Of a stretch of 64,000 nt of DNA, positions 36,765 through 45,741 are shown piece after piece; within the stretch, counting starts at the first letter, position 1, and every line of letters starts with the position of its first letter. The stretch spans positions 930,001 to 994,000 of the forward strand of contig NZ_LT906455.1 of assembly GCF_900187115.1 (NCBI RefSeq), written 5' to 3'. Below the pieces are notes generated by a model. The model saw only the letters and a program-made list of their open reading frames with translations, made no database searches and was not told the DNA's origin. This stretch comes from Aliarcobacter butzleri (GTDB lineage Bacteria > Campylobacterota > Campylobacteria > Campylobacterales > Arcobacteraceae). Made by a program: the position numbers and the translations under genes.

Positions 36765-36770
36765 ATTATA
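36765..36770 (-). promoter_or_regulatory. -10 box for the zinc-ribbon membrane protein gene
   Basis: On the minus strand TATAAT lies here, with TATACT just before it. The expected transcript would begin near 36758, shortly before the AAAAAAGG site at about 36739-36746, supporting a start upstream of the TTG. Confidence 0.4.
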
Positions 36771-36863
36771 TAGTATAGAGACTAAAATTTAGGAGAAAAA
36801 AAGTAAATTTTTTAGTGAAATTAATTTTTTAAAAAAGAGAGTAAATCATAAAATAAATAAAAA

Positions 36864-36881
36864 TATGAATGAACATTCATA
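36864..36881. promoter_or_regulatory. palindromic operator-like element
   Basis: TATGAATGAACATTCATA is an 8-bp inverted repeat with a 2-nt centre, better in G/C content and symmetry than its surroundings. It lies 50 bases before the PAS gene -10 box. The form suits a TetR-type regulator, but no such gene is near. Confidence 0.45.
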
Positions 36882-36931
36882 AAATGTTGAAATTTTATAC
36901 AATTTTATACTAAATTCTGAATATTTTTTTA

Positions 36932-36937
36932 TATAAT
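36932..36937 (+). promoter_or_regulatory. -10 box of the PAS protein gene
   Basis: TATAAT follows a run of seven Ts, 73 bases before the ATG at 37011; TAAGGAG is the ribosome site. Confidence 0.5.
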
Positions 36938-37010
36938 CATTTAATAATTTATAAAGTAACTAATTTGTAATTTTATTAATTTAAAATAAGAAAATTCTAA
37001 GGAGTTTGGA

Positions 37011-37421
37011 ATGGTTGCACAAAAAGAAACAGTATTAGATGATTATGCATTTTTAGTTAGTGAAACAGATAGGAATGGTGTTATATTATTTGCAAATAGT
37101 GATTTTTGTAAAATCGCAGAATATAATATAAATGAGTTAATAGGACAACCACACAGTATTGTAAGGCATCCAGATATGCCAAAAGTTGCTTTTCAAGATT
37201 TATGGGATACTGTAAAAAGTGGTAAAGTATGGACAGGATATGTAAAAAATGCTACAAAATCTGGTGGATTTTATTGGGTTTTTGCAACAGTTTATCCTTT
37301 TGTTACTCAAAATGGAGAAAGTGGTTACTTATCTTGTAGAAGAAAAGCTTCAAATCAAGAAATTGCTAAAGCAGAAGAGTTATATAAAACTTGGATGGAA
37401 GAGGAAAAGAGAGTTAGTTAA
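37011..37421 (+). CDS. single PAS-domain protein (Aer-like)
   Basis: Nearly all of the 136 residues form one PAS domain. The sequence has NGVILFANSDFCKIAEYNI, then ELIGQPHSIVRHPDMPKVAF, then GKVWTGYVKNATKSGGFYWV, a pattern typical of the FAD- or haem-type PAS of Aer-like receptors common in Arcobacter and Campylobacter (CetB-like). No transmembrane or signalling domain follows, so it must work with another protein, as CetB does with CetA; that partnership is inference and the partner is not in the window. A strong ribosome site precedes the ATG. Confidence 0.8.
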   Translation: MVAQKETVLDDYAFLVSETDRNGVILFANSDFCKIAEYNINELIGQPHSIVRHPDMPKVAFQDLWDTVKSGKVWTGYVKNATKSGGFYWVFATVYPFVTQNGESGYLSCRRKASNQEIAKAEELYKTWMEEEKRVS

Positions 37422-37434
37422 AGTGTAATATAAC

Positions 37435-37464
37435 TTAAAACTCTAGAAATTCCTAGAGTTTTAA
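37435..37464. terminator. bidirectional terminator
   Basis: A perfect 12-bp stem (TTAAAACTCTAG with CTAGAGTTTTAA) and a 6-nt loop lie between the convergent PAS and gamma-glutamyltransferase genes. Confidence 0.8.
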
Positions 37465-37469
37465 AATTA

Positions 37470-39227
37470 TTAATAACCAGCGGCTAAACCATCACTACGA
37501 GGATCAGTTGCTGCACTTATGACACCAGTATCTTGATTAATTGATATAGCTCCTGCATGACCCATTGTATCTGTATATTCATCTAGGACTTCAATAGGCT
37601 GTCCTTTGTCTTTTAATGTTTGTACAACATCTTGTGAAATACGTCCTTCTAATTTTAATGAATTAGACTCTGAACCCCAAGTACGACCATATAACCAACG
37701 AGGTGCTGCAACTGCATCTTGAACACTCATTCCATAGTCAATTACACGTGTTGCAATTGCTGCTTGTGTTTGTGGTTGACCTTCTCCTCCCATTGTTCCA
37801 TAAATTAATATTGGTTGATTATTTTTGTCTAACATCATTGCCGCATTTAAAGTGTGGAAAGTTCGTTTCTTAGGTTCTAAGTGATTAATATTATTAGGAT
37901 TAAGAGAGAAAAAACTTCCACGGTTTTGTAAAAGAACACCTGTTCCTTTTGCTACAATTGCAGAACCAAAATCCCAATAAATACTTTGAATAAGAGATAC
38001 TGCATTACCATCTTTGTCTATTACTCCAAGCCAAATAGTATCACCTTTTGGTTCAAGTGGAGGATTTTTTCCTGCTGTTTTATTCATATCAATTCTTTCT
38101 GATTGATCTTTACCATGCTGTTCAGAAAGTAAAAAATCCAATGGAATTGGTGAAAAAGTGGGATCAGTTAAATATTTATCTCTATCGATAAAAGCTTCTT
38201 TTGTTGCTTCTGTCATTAAATGATAATAATCAGCAGAACCCTCAGGAATTGAACTTAAATCAAAATTATTTAATATATTTAGAATTTCAAGTGAAGCCAT
38301 ACCTTGAGTATTAGGTGGTAAATTATAAGCTGTATATTGACGATATTTAATTGAAAGAGGGTCAACCCAGTCTGCAGTATGTTGTTTAAAATCATTTAAA
38401 GTTAATACTCCTCCATTTTCTTTTAAATCTTTAACAATTGCTTTAGCTATCGAACCTTCATAAAATTCTTTAGCTCCTTTGTTTGCAATAAGTTTTAAAG
38501 TTTTAGATAAATCAGGTTGTTTTAATATCTCGCCAACTTGATAAGGTGAACCATCTTCTTTAAGATAAACGTGTTTAAACTCATCAAAACGTTGTAAATT
38601 TCGAGTAATAGAATCTTTAGTATCTGTATTAATTGCTTGCCATCTAGCTAAAGAAGGTGTAACAGCAAAACCTTCTGATGCATATAAGATAGATTTATTA
38701 AATAGTTCTTTCCAAGGTAAACCTTTATTTGTCATAGATTTTGATGCATATTTATACGCTTCATCCCAACCAGATACAATTCCTGGTACAGTATTAGCAG
38801 ATAGATAACCACGATTTGGAATTTTGTCATAACCTTTTGATTTATAAAAATCAATACTAACATTTTCTCCTGCTCTACCACTTGCATTTAGTGCTTTTAC
38901 TTCTTTAGTTTTTGCATTATAAATTAACCAAAAATTATCACCACCTATTGTGTTCATTTGAGGATAAACAACAGCTAACGTTGATGCTGCAGAAATCGCG
39001 GCATCAACAGCATTTCCACCTTTTTGCAAAGTTTCTATTGCAGCTTGTGTTGCTAAATAGTTTGGAGTAGTTACAGCGGCATGAGTAACCATTGGATCAA
39101 GACAAGCTGATGCCGTGTTACAATATTTGCCTGGAGGTGTTTCAGCATAAATTGATGTAACAAAACTACCTAATAGTAATGTTGAAAGTGCTAATTTTGA
39201 AAACAATTCTTTTTTTTCTAGTTTCAT
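37470..39227 (-). CDS. ggt: gamma-glutamyltransferase family protein (periplasmic)
   Basis: The 585-residue protein has a signal peptide ending around SIYA and the Ntn-hydrolase GGT plan. Early blocks are LQKGGNAVDAAISAASTLAVV and NTIGGDNFWLIY. The autocleavage site is GDTIWLGVIDKDGNAVSL, with Thr 397 aligning to the catalytic threonine; classic GGTs read TTHxSVVD here. MGGEGQPQTQAA completes the pocket. The DTIW variant and QPQTQ are like the YwrD-type branch, so preference for glutathione is not certain. In related epsilonproteobacteria periplasmic GGT releases glutamate from glutathione or glutamine. Single gene. Confidence 0.85.
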   Translation of the reverse strand: MKLEKKELFSKLALSTLLLGSFVTSIYAETPPGKYCNTASACLDPMVTHAAVTTPNYLATQAAIETLQKGGNAVDAAISAASTLAVVYPQMNTIGGDNFWLIYNAKTKEVKALNASGRAGENVSIDFYKSKGYDKIPNRGYLSANTVPGIVSGWDEAYKYASKSMTNKGLPWKELFNKSILYASEGFAVTPSLARWQAINTDTKDSITRNLQRFDEFKHVYLKEDGSPYQVGEILKQPDLSKTLKLIANKGAKEFYEGSIAKAIVKDLKENGGVLTLNDFKQHTADWVDPLSIKYRQYTAYNLPPNTQGMASLEILNILNNFDLSSIPEGSADYYHLMTEATKEAFIDRDKYLTDPTFSPIPLDFLLSEQHGKDQSERIDMNKTAGKNPPLEPKGDTIWLGVIDKDGNAVSLIQSIYWDFGSAIVAKGTGVLLQNRGSFFSLNPNNINHLEPKKRTFHTLNAAMMLDKNNQPILIYGTMGGEGQPQTQAAIATRVIDYGMSVQDAVAAPRWLYGRTWGSESNSLKLEGRISQDVVQTLKDKGQPIEVLDEYTDTMGHAGAISINQDTGVISAATDPRSDGLAAGY

Positions 39228-39394
39228 TTTAACTTCTTTTTATAGTTATTTTAAATTAAATAACATTTTAATTTAATAAATAATGGTAACAAAAAATATA
39301 AATGCAAATTATAAAATATTGTTTATTCAATATACAATTTTTTTAATATTATAAGAAAAATTATTAAACAAAAAATGATAAATATTATGTATAA

Positions 39395-39425
39395 AAAACA
39401 TTCTTTTAAATTAAAAGAATGTTTT
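39395..39425 (-). terminator. terminator of the ubiX-tauE operon
   Basis: A 13-bp stem (AAAACATTCTTTT with AAAAGAATGTTTT) and 5-nt loop overlap the last codons and stop of the TauE-like gene and end in Ts on the minus strand. Confidence 0.75.
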
Positions 39426-40148
39426 ATAAATTGTTACAGTTAAAACTAGAAGGTTTAGAAGTAAAACATATTTTTTATATGAAGTTGATTTTACTCTGTC
39501 TTTTACTTTGATTCCAAAATAAACTCCAATAAGTGACCCAACACCAACCATTGCTCCTTCTAAATAAAGCATATTTCCAAAAATTGAAGTTGAAATAAAT
39601 CCACCAATAGATGAGAAAATTACAAAAAATAGTCCTAAAGCCGTTGCAACTTTTAAGTCATATTTTAAAAATCCAACTAAAATAGGAAGAAGTAATAAAG
39701 AACCACCAATCCCAATACTCATAGCCATAACTCCAACAAACATACCAATAAGAAGTAAAACTAAAAAGCTTTTGTCATCTTGTTCGATAGTTTGTGAAGC
39801 AGGGGCTTTAAATATTGTATAAACTGTATAAAGTAAAGAAGCTATAAAAAGATATTGTAAATATATATCTGGAACAGCAGGTAGAAAGTATCCACTTACC
39901 ATCCCTCCAATACTTGCTCCAACTCCTAAAATAGTTCCATCTCTTAAAAGACCTTTAGTTTTTTTTGCATTTATGATTGAACCGTAAATTGATGAGAAAA
40001 CCATTTGCATAATAGAAATTGCAACAGCTTCTTTCATCATAAATCCATAAACTAAAAGCATGGGAATTAAGATGCTTCCACCTCCAATTCCAAAAAAACC
40101 AGAAGTAAATCCAGTAATTAACCCTAAAATAACTAATGTATAATCCAA
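39411..40148 (-). CDS. TauE/SafE family sulfite/organosulfonate exporter-like membrane protein
   Basis: A 245-residue protein with about eight helices and the two TauE/SafE repeats: GFTSGFFGIGGGSILIPML in the first half and MSIGIGGSLLLLPILVGFL in the second, both with the glycine-rich IGGG-type turn. These proteins move sulfur anions or sulfonates. It is the last gene of the minus-strand operon, two bases after cysE. A link with cysteine metabolism is suggested by that position only. Confidence 0.85.
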   Translation of the reverse strand: MDYTLVILGLITGFTSGFFGIGGGSILIPMLLVYGFMMKEAVAISIMQMVFSSIYGSIINAKKTKGLLRDGTILGVGASIGGMVSGYFLPAVPDIYLQYLFIASLLYTVYTIFKAPASQTIEQDDKSFLVLLLIGMFVGVMAMSIGIGGSLLLLPILVGFLKYDLKVATALGLFFVIFSSIGGFISTSIFGNMLYLEGAMVGVGSLIGVYFGIKVKDRVKSTSYKKYVLLLNLLVLTVTIYKTFF

Positions 40149-40150
40149 AA

Positions 40151-40885
40151 TCAGGCCTTTTTAGTAGAGTTTAAAGTCTCTATAAAAGAGTTGTACTCTT
40201 TTTCAAGTTTTGCATCTTTTTCACTTACATCGATCCCATCTTGTTCTTTTAGTGCTACTTCAAGAATAGAGATTCTTTCTATTAGATATTTAAACATCTC
40301 TTTATTGATATCTGGTAGTTCATTATGTGCAAGTTTACAAATCTTTTTATCTTTTCTAATAATTCTTGCAGGAACTCCAACTGCAGTTGAGTTATCAGGA
40401 ACATCAACAACAACAACAGAGTTTGCCCCAATTTTTGAGTTTTGCCCAATTGTGATATTTCCTAAGATTTTTGCACCACTTCCAATAACTACATTTGATT
40501 TAATAGTAGGGTGTCGTTTACCTTTATCAAGACTTACTCCACCTAAAGTTACACCTTGATAAATCAAAACATCATCTTCAACAATAGTAGTAGATCCTAT
40601 AACAACACCAATAGCATGGTCAATAAAAACTCTTCTTCCAATAGTTGCTGCTGGATGAATATCTGTTTTTGTACAAATAGAGCAAATACCAGTTAGCATT
40701 CTTGCTAGTTTTTTGAACCCTTTTTTATATAATCTATTTGCAATTCTATGATTTATTATTGCCCAAACTCCAGGATAGTTAAAAAATATCTCAAAGTTTG
40801 AATCAAATGCAGGGTCATTTAGTTTTGGAACATTAAAATCTTCTTTTATTTGTTGCCATAAAGTTAATTCTTTTTTATTCGTCAT
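40151..40885 (-). CDS. cysE: serine O-acetyltransferase
   Basis: The 244-residue protein has the CysE N-terminal helical region and a left-handed beta-helix of hexapeptide repeats: DIHPAATIGRRVFIDHAIGV, then GSTTIVEDDVLIYQGVTLGG, HPTIKSNVVIGSGAKILGNI. The catalytic His in FIDHAIGVVIG and the Asp/His region match the family. It makes O-acetylserine for cysteine synthesis. An extra C-terminal helical tail (about 60 residues) follows the usual end. It overlaps speA by 11 bases, indicating cotranscription. Confidence 0.92.
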   Translation of the reverse strand: MTNKKELTLWQQIKEDFNVPKLNDPAFDSNFEIFFNYPGVWAIINHRIANRLYKKGFKKLARMLTGICSICTKTDIHPAATIGRRVFIDHAIGVVIGSTTIVEDDVLIYQGVTLGGVSLDKGKRHPTIKSNVVIGSGAKILGNITIGQNSKIGANSVVVVDVPDNSTAVGVPARIIRKDKKICKLAHNELPDINKEMFKYLIERISILEVALKEQDGIDVSEKDAKLEKEYNSFIETLNSTKKA

Positions 40886-42686
40886 AATAGCTCCAAATAG
40901 TTTTTAAATAACTATTTTGATTTAAATATTTTTCTAATTCTGTATATATCTTAGGCGCCAAATTTTTGTTTAAAATCGCCTTTATTTCATCTGTATCATA
41001 ATCTATATCTTCAAGAATATCGATAATCTTTTGTGATTCTAAAATCTTTTCAAGATGAACTTCTCCATCTTTAAATACAACATTTACTTCTGTTGGATGT
41101 GAGAAAAGATTATGTTTCATTCCTAAAGTATCTTGATATGCTCCAACATTGAAAAATCCTAAGAAATAATCCTCTTTATTTAGATTTACATCATGTAAAT
41201 ATAGAGGTTTTTTCATATCAAAAGGAATTTCTCCATCACTATCACAAGTAATATCCCATAATGAAGCACTTCTTGTTGGTTTTTTGTCCAAATGAGTTAT
41301 TGGCATGATAGGAAACTCTTGATTTATTCCCCAATAATCAGGCAATGATTGGAATAATGAAAAGTTTAATAGATATTTTTCTTGAATATTTTTATCAAAT
41401 TTTTTAAGTTCTTCATAATCATCAATTTGAAGTAATGAAATAGCTTTTTTTATAATTTGATGAGTTAAAATTTCAGCGTTTGACCTATCTTGTAAATCAA
41501 TATAACCTAAATCAAATAGAGTTAAAAGTGATTCCATGTGATCAATACTATCGTGCATAAACTCATAAGCTGTTTTTTTAGTCATATCTTTAAATAAATC
41601 ATGTAATTCTTGAATTAAAGGAGGATTTTTATCTTTAAATTTTAAATGACTTAATTCATATTCTGCTGAAAATAGTTCAAGAACAGGAGTTATAAGTACA
41701 GTCGAAGCTGCACTTATAAATCTTCCAGATTCTGTAAATATATTTGGTTCATCAACACCTTTTTGTTTAGCAATCTCTTTTAAAGTAAAGACAACATCAT
41801 TTGCAAACTCCGAAAGAGAGTAGAATCTTGTTCTTTCATAAGCACTATATTCTACTGCTAATCCTCCACCAATGTTTATTGATGATAGATTAATCGCTCC
41901 TAAGTTTTTAAGTTCTGCATAAATATGACCAGATTCTCTTAAAGCTTTTTTTAGTGGTTTAATAGAGTTCATAGCTGAACCAATATGGAAATGAATCATA
42001 GTTAAATAGTCAACTAAATCATTCTCTTCCATAAGTTCATAAGCTTCTAAAATTTCAGTAGAAGTTAATCCAAATTTAGAATTTATTCCTCCACTTTTTG
42101 CCCATAAACCACTTCCTCCACTATGAAGTCTTACTCTTAATCCAATATTTGGAGATTCTAGTTTTGATTCATTTAAAACTTCAATTATCATCTCTAGTTC
42201 ATTTAAACCTTCAATAATAATAGTGATATTATGTCCCATACTTTTTGCAATAAAACATAAATGAATCATCTCTTTATCTTTAAATCCATTTATTGTAATT
42301 GGACTTCCTAAATTATTGTAAGTCATAGCTATGATTAATTCAGCTTTACTTCCAGCTTCTAATCCATAATTGTATTTTTTACCAGCACTTGTAAGTGGAT
42401 GAACAAAGTTTGGTAATTGATTAACTTTTAGAGGAAAAACAGCATTAAATTTTCCTTTATAATCATACTCTTTGATACTTGAATTAAATGTGGTATAAAG
42501 TGTCTTTATCTGCTTTTTTGTAATATGTGGAAATCTAAGAAGTAAAGGACCTTTAAATCCTTGTTTTCTTATTTTTTTCACAATTGAAATAATTGAAGGT
42601 TTGCAATCATGATTTATTTTTGCAACACCATCTTCAATAAAAAAGTTACCATCACTCCAGATATCTATACCATATTTACTATTCAC
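40875..42686 (-). CDS. speA: biosynthetic arginine decarboxylase
   Basis: The 603-residue protein is a PLP fold-III decarboxylase of the SpeA type. The PLP lysine lies in FNAVFPLKVNQ near residue 85; LRVRLHSGGSGLWAKSGG and the HIGSAMNSI barrel loops follow, and the second-domain NVGAYQDTLGMKHNLF near the end is characteristic. It converts arginine to agmatine, the first step of the agmatine route to spermidine. The stop is followed by overlap with cysE, and its start abuts the hisS stop. Length is typical. Confidence 0.95.
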   Translation of the reverse strand: MNSKYGIDIWSDGNFFIEDGVAKINHDCKPSIISIVKKIRKQGFKGPLLLRFPHITKKQIKTLYTTFNSSIKEYDYKGKFNAVFPLKVNQLPNFVHPLTSAGKKYNYGLEAGSKAELIIAMTYNNLGSPITINGFKDKEMIHLCFIAKSMGHNITIIIEGLNELEMIIEVLNESKLESPNIGLRVRLHSGGSGLWAKSGGINSKFGLTSTEILEAYELMEENDLVDYLTMIHFHIGSAMNSIKPLKKALRESGHIYAELKNLGAINLSSINIGGGLAVEYSAYERTRFYSLSEFANDVVFTLKEIAKQKGVDEPNIFTESGRFISAASTVLITPVLELFSAEYELSHLKFKDKNPPLIQELHDLFKDMTKKTAYEFMHDSIDHMESLLTLFDLGYIDLQDRSNAEILTHQIIKKAISLLQIDDYEELKKFDKNIQEKYLLNFSLFQSLPDYWGINQEFPIMPITHLDKKPTRSASLWDITCDSDGEIPFDMKKPLYLHDVNLNKEDYFLGFFNVGAYQDTLGMKHNLFSHPTEVNVVFKDGEVHLEKILESQKIIDILEDIDYDTDEIKAILNKNLAPKIYTELEKYLNQNSYLKTIWSYYDE

Positions 42687-43928
42687 TTAAAATTCCTCTA
42701 ACTTTTTGTTTATTTGCTCTTGAGTTTTTATATTTTTTATATAAATTGTTCCACTATTAAGCTCATTTTCCCCAATTAGTGCAACAATATTTGCTCCTAG
42801 CTTTTCAGCTATTCCAAAATGTTTTCCAAAGCTTCGTGGCGCGTATTCTACTAAAGTTTTTGTTGTTTTTCTCTTTTTTATTGCAGTTTTTATTACTGTA
42901 TTTAAAGATTTTTCATCAAGTGCACCAAGATAAACTATATCTTCTTCTACTTTTGGCATTTTTATTAATTCTAATAATCTTTCAATACCAATAGCAAATC
43001 CAATTCCAGCTGTTGATTTTCCACCTAAAAACTCAACCAATCTATCATATCTTCCACCACCAGCTATTGCGCTTTGAGCACCAATTTCATTACTTACAAA
43101 CTCAAAAGCCGTTTTATTATAGTAGTCAAGTCCTCTTACTAAATTTGAATCAATTTCATAAGAAATATTATTAAAATCTAAAATCTCTTTTAATTTCTCA
43201 AAATCATCATTACAAGAATTACATAAATTATTTGTAATTTTTGGAGCATTTACTAATAATGATTGACATTTTTCATTTTTACAGTCTAAAACTCTGATTG
43301 GATTTGTCAAAATTCTTCTATTACAGTCTTCACAAAGTTCATCTTTAAAAGATGTTAAATGTTTTACTAGGTTCTCTTTATATGGAGGCATACACTCTTT
43401 ACAACCAAGTGAGTTTAATTTTAAAATAAAACCTATACCAAAGAAGTCTAAAATCTCTTTTATCATAATAATTATATTTGCATCTTCGTAAACTGAATCT
43501 ATTCCAAATACTTCACAACCAAATTGGTGAAACTCTCTTAATCTTCCTTTTTGTGGTCTTTCATATCTGAACATTGGACCATAATAGTACCATTTATAGT
43601 TTCCACCAGCACGATCAAGTTTTTTTTCTACAAAGTGTCTTACAACTCCTGCTGTTCCTTCTGGTCGTAAACAAACATCATTTTCACCTTTATCTATGAA
43701 TTGATACATCTCTTTATTTACGATATCGCTACTTTCTCCTACACTTCTTTTAAATAAAGCTGTCTCTTCTAAAAGTGGAGTTTCAAGATATGAAAATCCA
43801 TAATTTTTAGCAATTTTTGAAGCATTTTCAATAAAATAAGTAAATAAAGTGCTCTCTTCATTTACTATATCTTTCATACCTCTTAAACTTTGAATAGTTT
43901 TTGTACTCTTTTGTTCACTATTTGACAT
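42687..43928 (-). CDS. hisS: histidyl-tRNA synthetase
   Basis: A 413-residue class II synthetase. Motif 1 region QSLRGMKDI...SYLETPLLEE, motif 2 FRYERPQKGRLREFHQFGCE, the histidine-specific LVRGLDYYNKTAFEF, and motif 3 GGGRYDRLVEFLGG are all visible; the C-terminal anticodon-binding domain follows from about residue 320. A Cys-rich insert (CKECMPPYK...CEDCNRRI...CNSCNDD) lies in the middle. It charges tRNA-His. It overlaps tmk by 11 bases. Confidence 0.97.
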   Translation of the reverse strand: MSNSEQKSTKTIQSLRGMKDIVNEESTLFTYFIENASKIAKNYGFSYLETPLLEETALFKRSVGESSDIVNKEMYQFIDKGENDVCLRPEGTAGVVRHFVEKKLDRAGGNYKWYYYGPMFRYERPQKGRLREFHQFGCEVFGIDSVYEDANIIIMIKEILDFFGIGFILKLNSLGCKECMPPYKENLVKHLTSFKDELCEDCNRRILTNPIRVLDCKNEKCQSLLVNAPKITNNLCNSCNDDFEKLKEILDFNNISYEIDSNLVRGLDYYNKTAFEFVSNEIGAQSAIAGGGRYDRLVEFLGGKSTAGIGFAIGIERLLELIKMPKVEEDIVYLGALDEKSLNTVIKTAIKKRKTTKTLVEYAPRSFGKHFGIAEKLGANIVALIGENELNSGTIYIKNIKTQEQINKKLEEF

Positions 43929-44487
43929 TTAAAAAATCCTCTATTGTTTTTGCTATATCTTCTATTTTTAAACTTGCATCTATAAAAATATGATTAACAT
44001 TTAATTTTTTTATTGTTTCTTTCATTCTATTTTGAATATTTATTAAATAATCAATTCCTCTTAATTCTATTGAATCATTTGCTTTTTGCGAAAGTCTAAA
44101 TTTAAGCTCTTCAGGTGTTAATTCAAGTAAAATTATATGTGTTGGTAAAATATTTGAAGTTGCTATTAAATTTAATTCTATTAATTTATCTATTTCAAAT
44201 TGATTTGCATAAGCAATTCCAGAAACCACCGATCTATCAGAAATAACCAAACTATTTTTATTTGGTTTTATAACTTCTTCAATATGTTCAGCTCGATCAG
44301 CTAAAAATAAAAACATTTCTGCAATACTTGATTTTGCTTCACCACCAAGTGCCATCGCTCTTAATTTTATACCTAAAGCTGTTCCCCCTGGCTCTTTTGT
44401 AAAAATTGCATTTGGAAACGTCTTTTCTAAGATATTTAATTGAGTTGATTTTCCAGCAGTATCAATTCCCTCGATACTTACATACAT
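43918..44487 (-). CDS. tmk: thymidylate kinase
   Basis: The 189-residue protein opens YVSIEGIDTAGKSTQ, the thymidylate-kinase P-loop with the DR-type motif SDRSVVSGIAYA further on and FLFLADRAEHI between them. It phosphorylates dTMP to dTDP. In the P-loop, DTAGKST replaces the more usual GAGKST, as often seen in epsilonproteobacterial Tmk. Genes on both sides overlap it by 10-11 bases. Confidence 0.93.
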   Translation of the reverse strand: MYVSIEGIDTAGKSTQLNILEKTFPNAIFTKEPGGTALGIKLRAMALGGEAKSSIAEMFLFLADRAEHIEEVIKPNKNSLVISDRSVVSGIAYANQFEIDKLIELNLIATSNILPTHIILLELTPEELKFRLSQKANDSIELRGIDYLINIQNRMKETIKKLNVNHIFIDASLKIEDIAKTIEDFLNVK

Positions 44488-44972
44488 TGCACAACTCTTG
44501 CAGGAACCAAATGCTCAAATTTACCATTAAATCTTATGATTTCTCTTACTATTGTTGAACTTACAAAGGCATTTTCTAATGTTGGCATAAGATATAAAGT
44601 TTCCAATTTTTTGTTTATTGATGAATTTGCATATCCCATTTGTAACTCAAATTCAAAATCAGAAACAGCTCTTAATCCTCTAATAATTGTATTAATTTCT
44701 AAAGAAGCTGCCAAATCAACAAGTAAAGTATCAAAACCTAAAACTTTAACACCTTCTAAATGAGAAGTTGCAGCTTCTACAAATTCTACTCTTTGTTCAT
44801 GTGAAAACATAGGTTTTTTTAATTCACTTTTTGCAACAGCAATAACTACTTCATCAAAAATATTTGTTGCTCTTTTTATAATATCTAAATGACCATTTGT
44901 AATTGGATCAAAAGTACCACTATAAATAGCTTTTTTATATGAGCCAATATTTGTATTTATCTCTTTTGACAT
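44478..44972 (-). CDS. coaD: pantetheine-phosphate adenylyltransferase
   Basis: The 164-residue protein has the nucleotidyltransferase start KKAIYSGTFDPITNGHLDII with its TNGH motif, then RGLRAVSDFEFELQMGYAN and the late VSSTIVREI; all are hallmarks of CoaD. It catalyses the fourth step of coenzyme A synthesis. The N-terminus is about ten residues longer than in many homologues. It overlaps tmk and begins four bases after ubiX. Confidence 0.96.
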   Translation of the reverse strand: MSKEINTNIGSYKKAIYSGTFDPITNGHLDIIKRATNIFDEVVIAVAKSELKKPMFSHEQRVEFVEAATSHLEGVKVLGFDTLLVDLAASLEINTIIRGLRAVSDFEFELQMGYANSSINKKLETLYLMPTLENAFVSSTIVREIIRFNGKFEHLVPARVVQCM

Positions 44973-44976
44973 AATT

Positions 44977-45531
44977 TTATTTCCATCTTTTGTATAAGGT
45001 ATTATCTATTTTTAATAAATCAAACCATTTTCCAACCAAAAAATTTTCCATATCTTCTAAACTTTGTTGATTACTATAATATCCTAAAATTGGAGGTGCA
45101 ATTGTAACTCCTAATTTTGATAATATCAACATGTTTTTTAGTGAAATTGTATTAAATGGCATCTCTCTAGGAGCAATAACAATCTCTCTTTTTTCCTTTA
45201 GCATTACTGTAAAAGCTCTAGTTATTAAACTATCTGCTATTCCAACAGCACATTTTGCTAAAGTATTTTGGCTACATGGAAGAATAATCATCTTATCAAC
45301 TTTAAAAGAACCAGATGCAATACTTGCACCAATATCAGAATCTTTAAAAATAGTTATATTTTTTTCATCCTTAAATAATTCTTTCGTTGATATATTATTT
45401 TCAAGCTTTAAAGCTCTTTTTGAACTTTTAGAAAATACTACAAAAACCTCAAAATCTTTTGGTATTTGTTTTATAAAGTTTAAAGCCAGACTAACTCCAC
45501 TAGCGCCTGAAATTGCCACTGTTATTTTCAA
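44977..45531 (-). CDS. ubiX: UbiX-family flavin prenyltransferase
   Basis: The 184-residue flavoprotein begins ITVAISGASGVSLALNF, the FMN-binding Ser-rich loop of UbiX/Pad1, and has SGSFKVDKMIILPCSQNTLA and PREMPFN, two family motifs. It makes prenylated FMN for UbiD-type decarboxylases; here it probably serves quinone or menaquinone synthesis. The TTG start has AAAGG six bases upstream. It is the first gene of the minus-strand operon. Confidence 0.92.
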   Translation of the reverse strand: MKITVAISGASGVSLALNFIKQIPKDFEVFVVFSKSSKRALKLENNISTKELFKDEKNITIFKDSDIGASIASGSFKVDKMIILPCSQNTLAKCAVGIADSLITRAFTVMLKEKREIVIAPREMPFNTISLKNMLILSKLGVTIAPPILGYYSNQQSLEDMENFLVGKWFDLLKIDNTLYKRWK

Positions 45532-45741
45532 TGAAAACCTTTGATTTTATATATGAAAATTGATAATATCAAAAAACAACTTTGAATTCAATCGATTAAA
45601 TATTTTTAATTATAAAAGTAATTATTGTAAGTTTGAATTAATATTATAAGTGCTAACATCTTGTATAAATTTTTGATAAAAATTAAACATATTGTTTAAT
45701 AAAAAATATTTTAAGTTTACTTCATTATGAAAGGATTTATT

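Larger units (their letters stand above)
36579..37010. other. gap between the zinc-ribbon gene and the PAS gene
   Basis: Bases 36579-36731 are probably coding (N-terminal extension of the minus-strand gene). Beyond that I see its promoter, an 18-nt palindromic element at 36864-36881, and a plus-strand TATAAT at 36932-36937 for the PAS gene, followed by a leader of about 65 bases. No further gene is visible. Confidence 0.6.

Noticed and set aside
40191-40559. Plus-strand Ser/Pro-rich frame opposite cysE
   Set aside because: It lies antisense to a well-supported enzyme and has no ribosome site or family resemblance.
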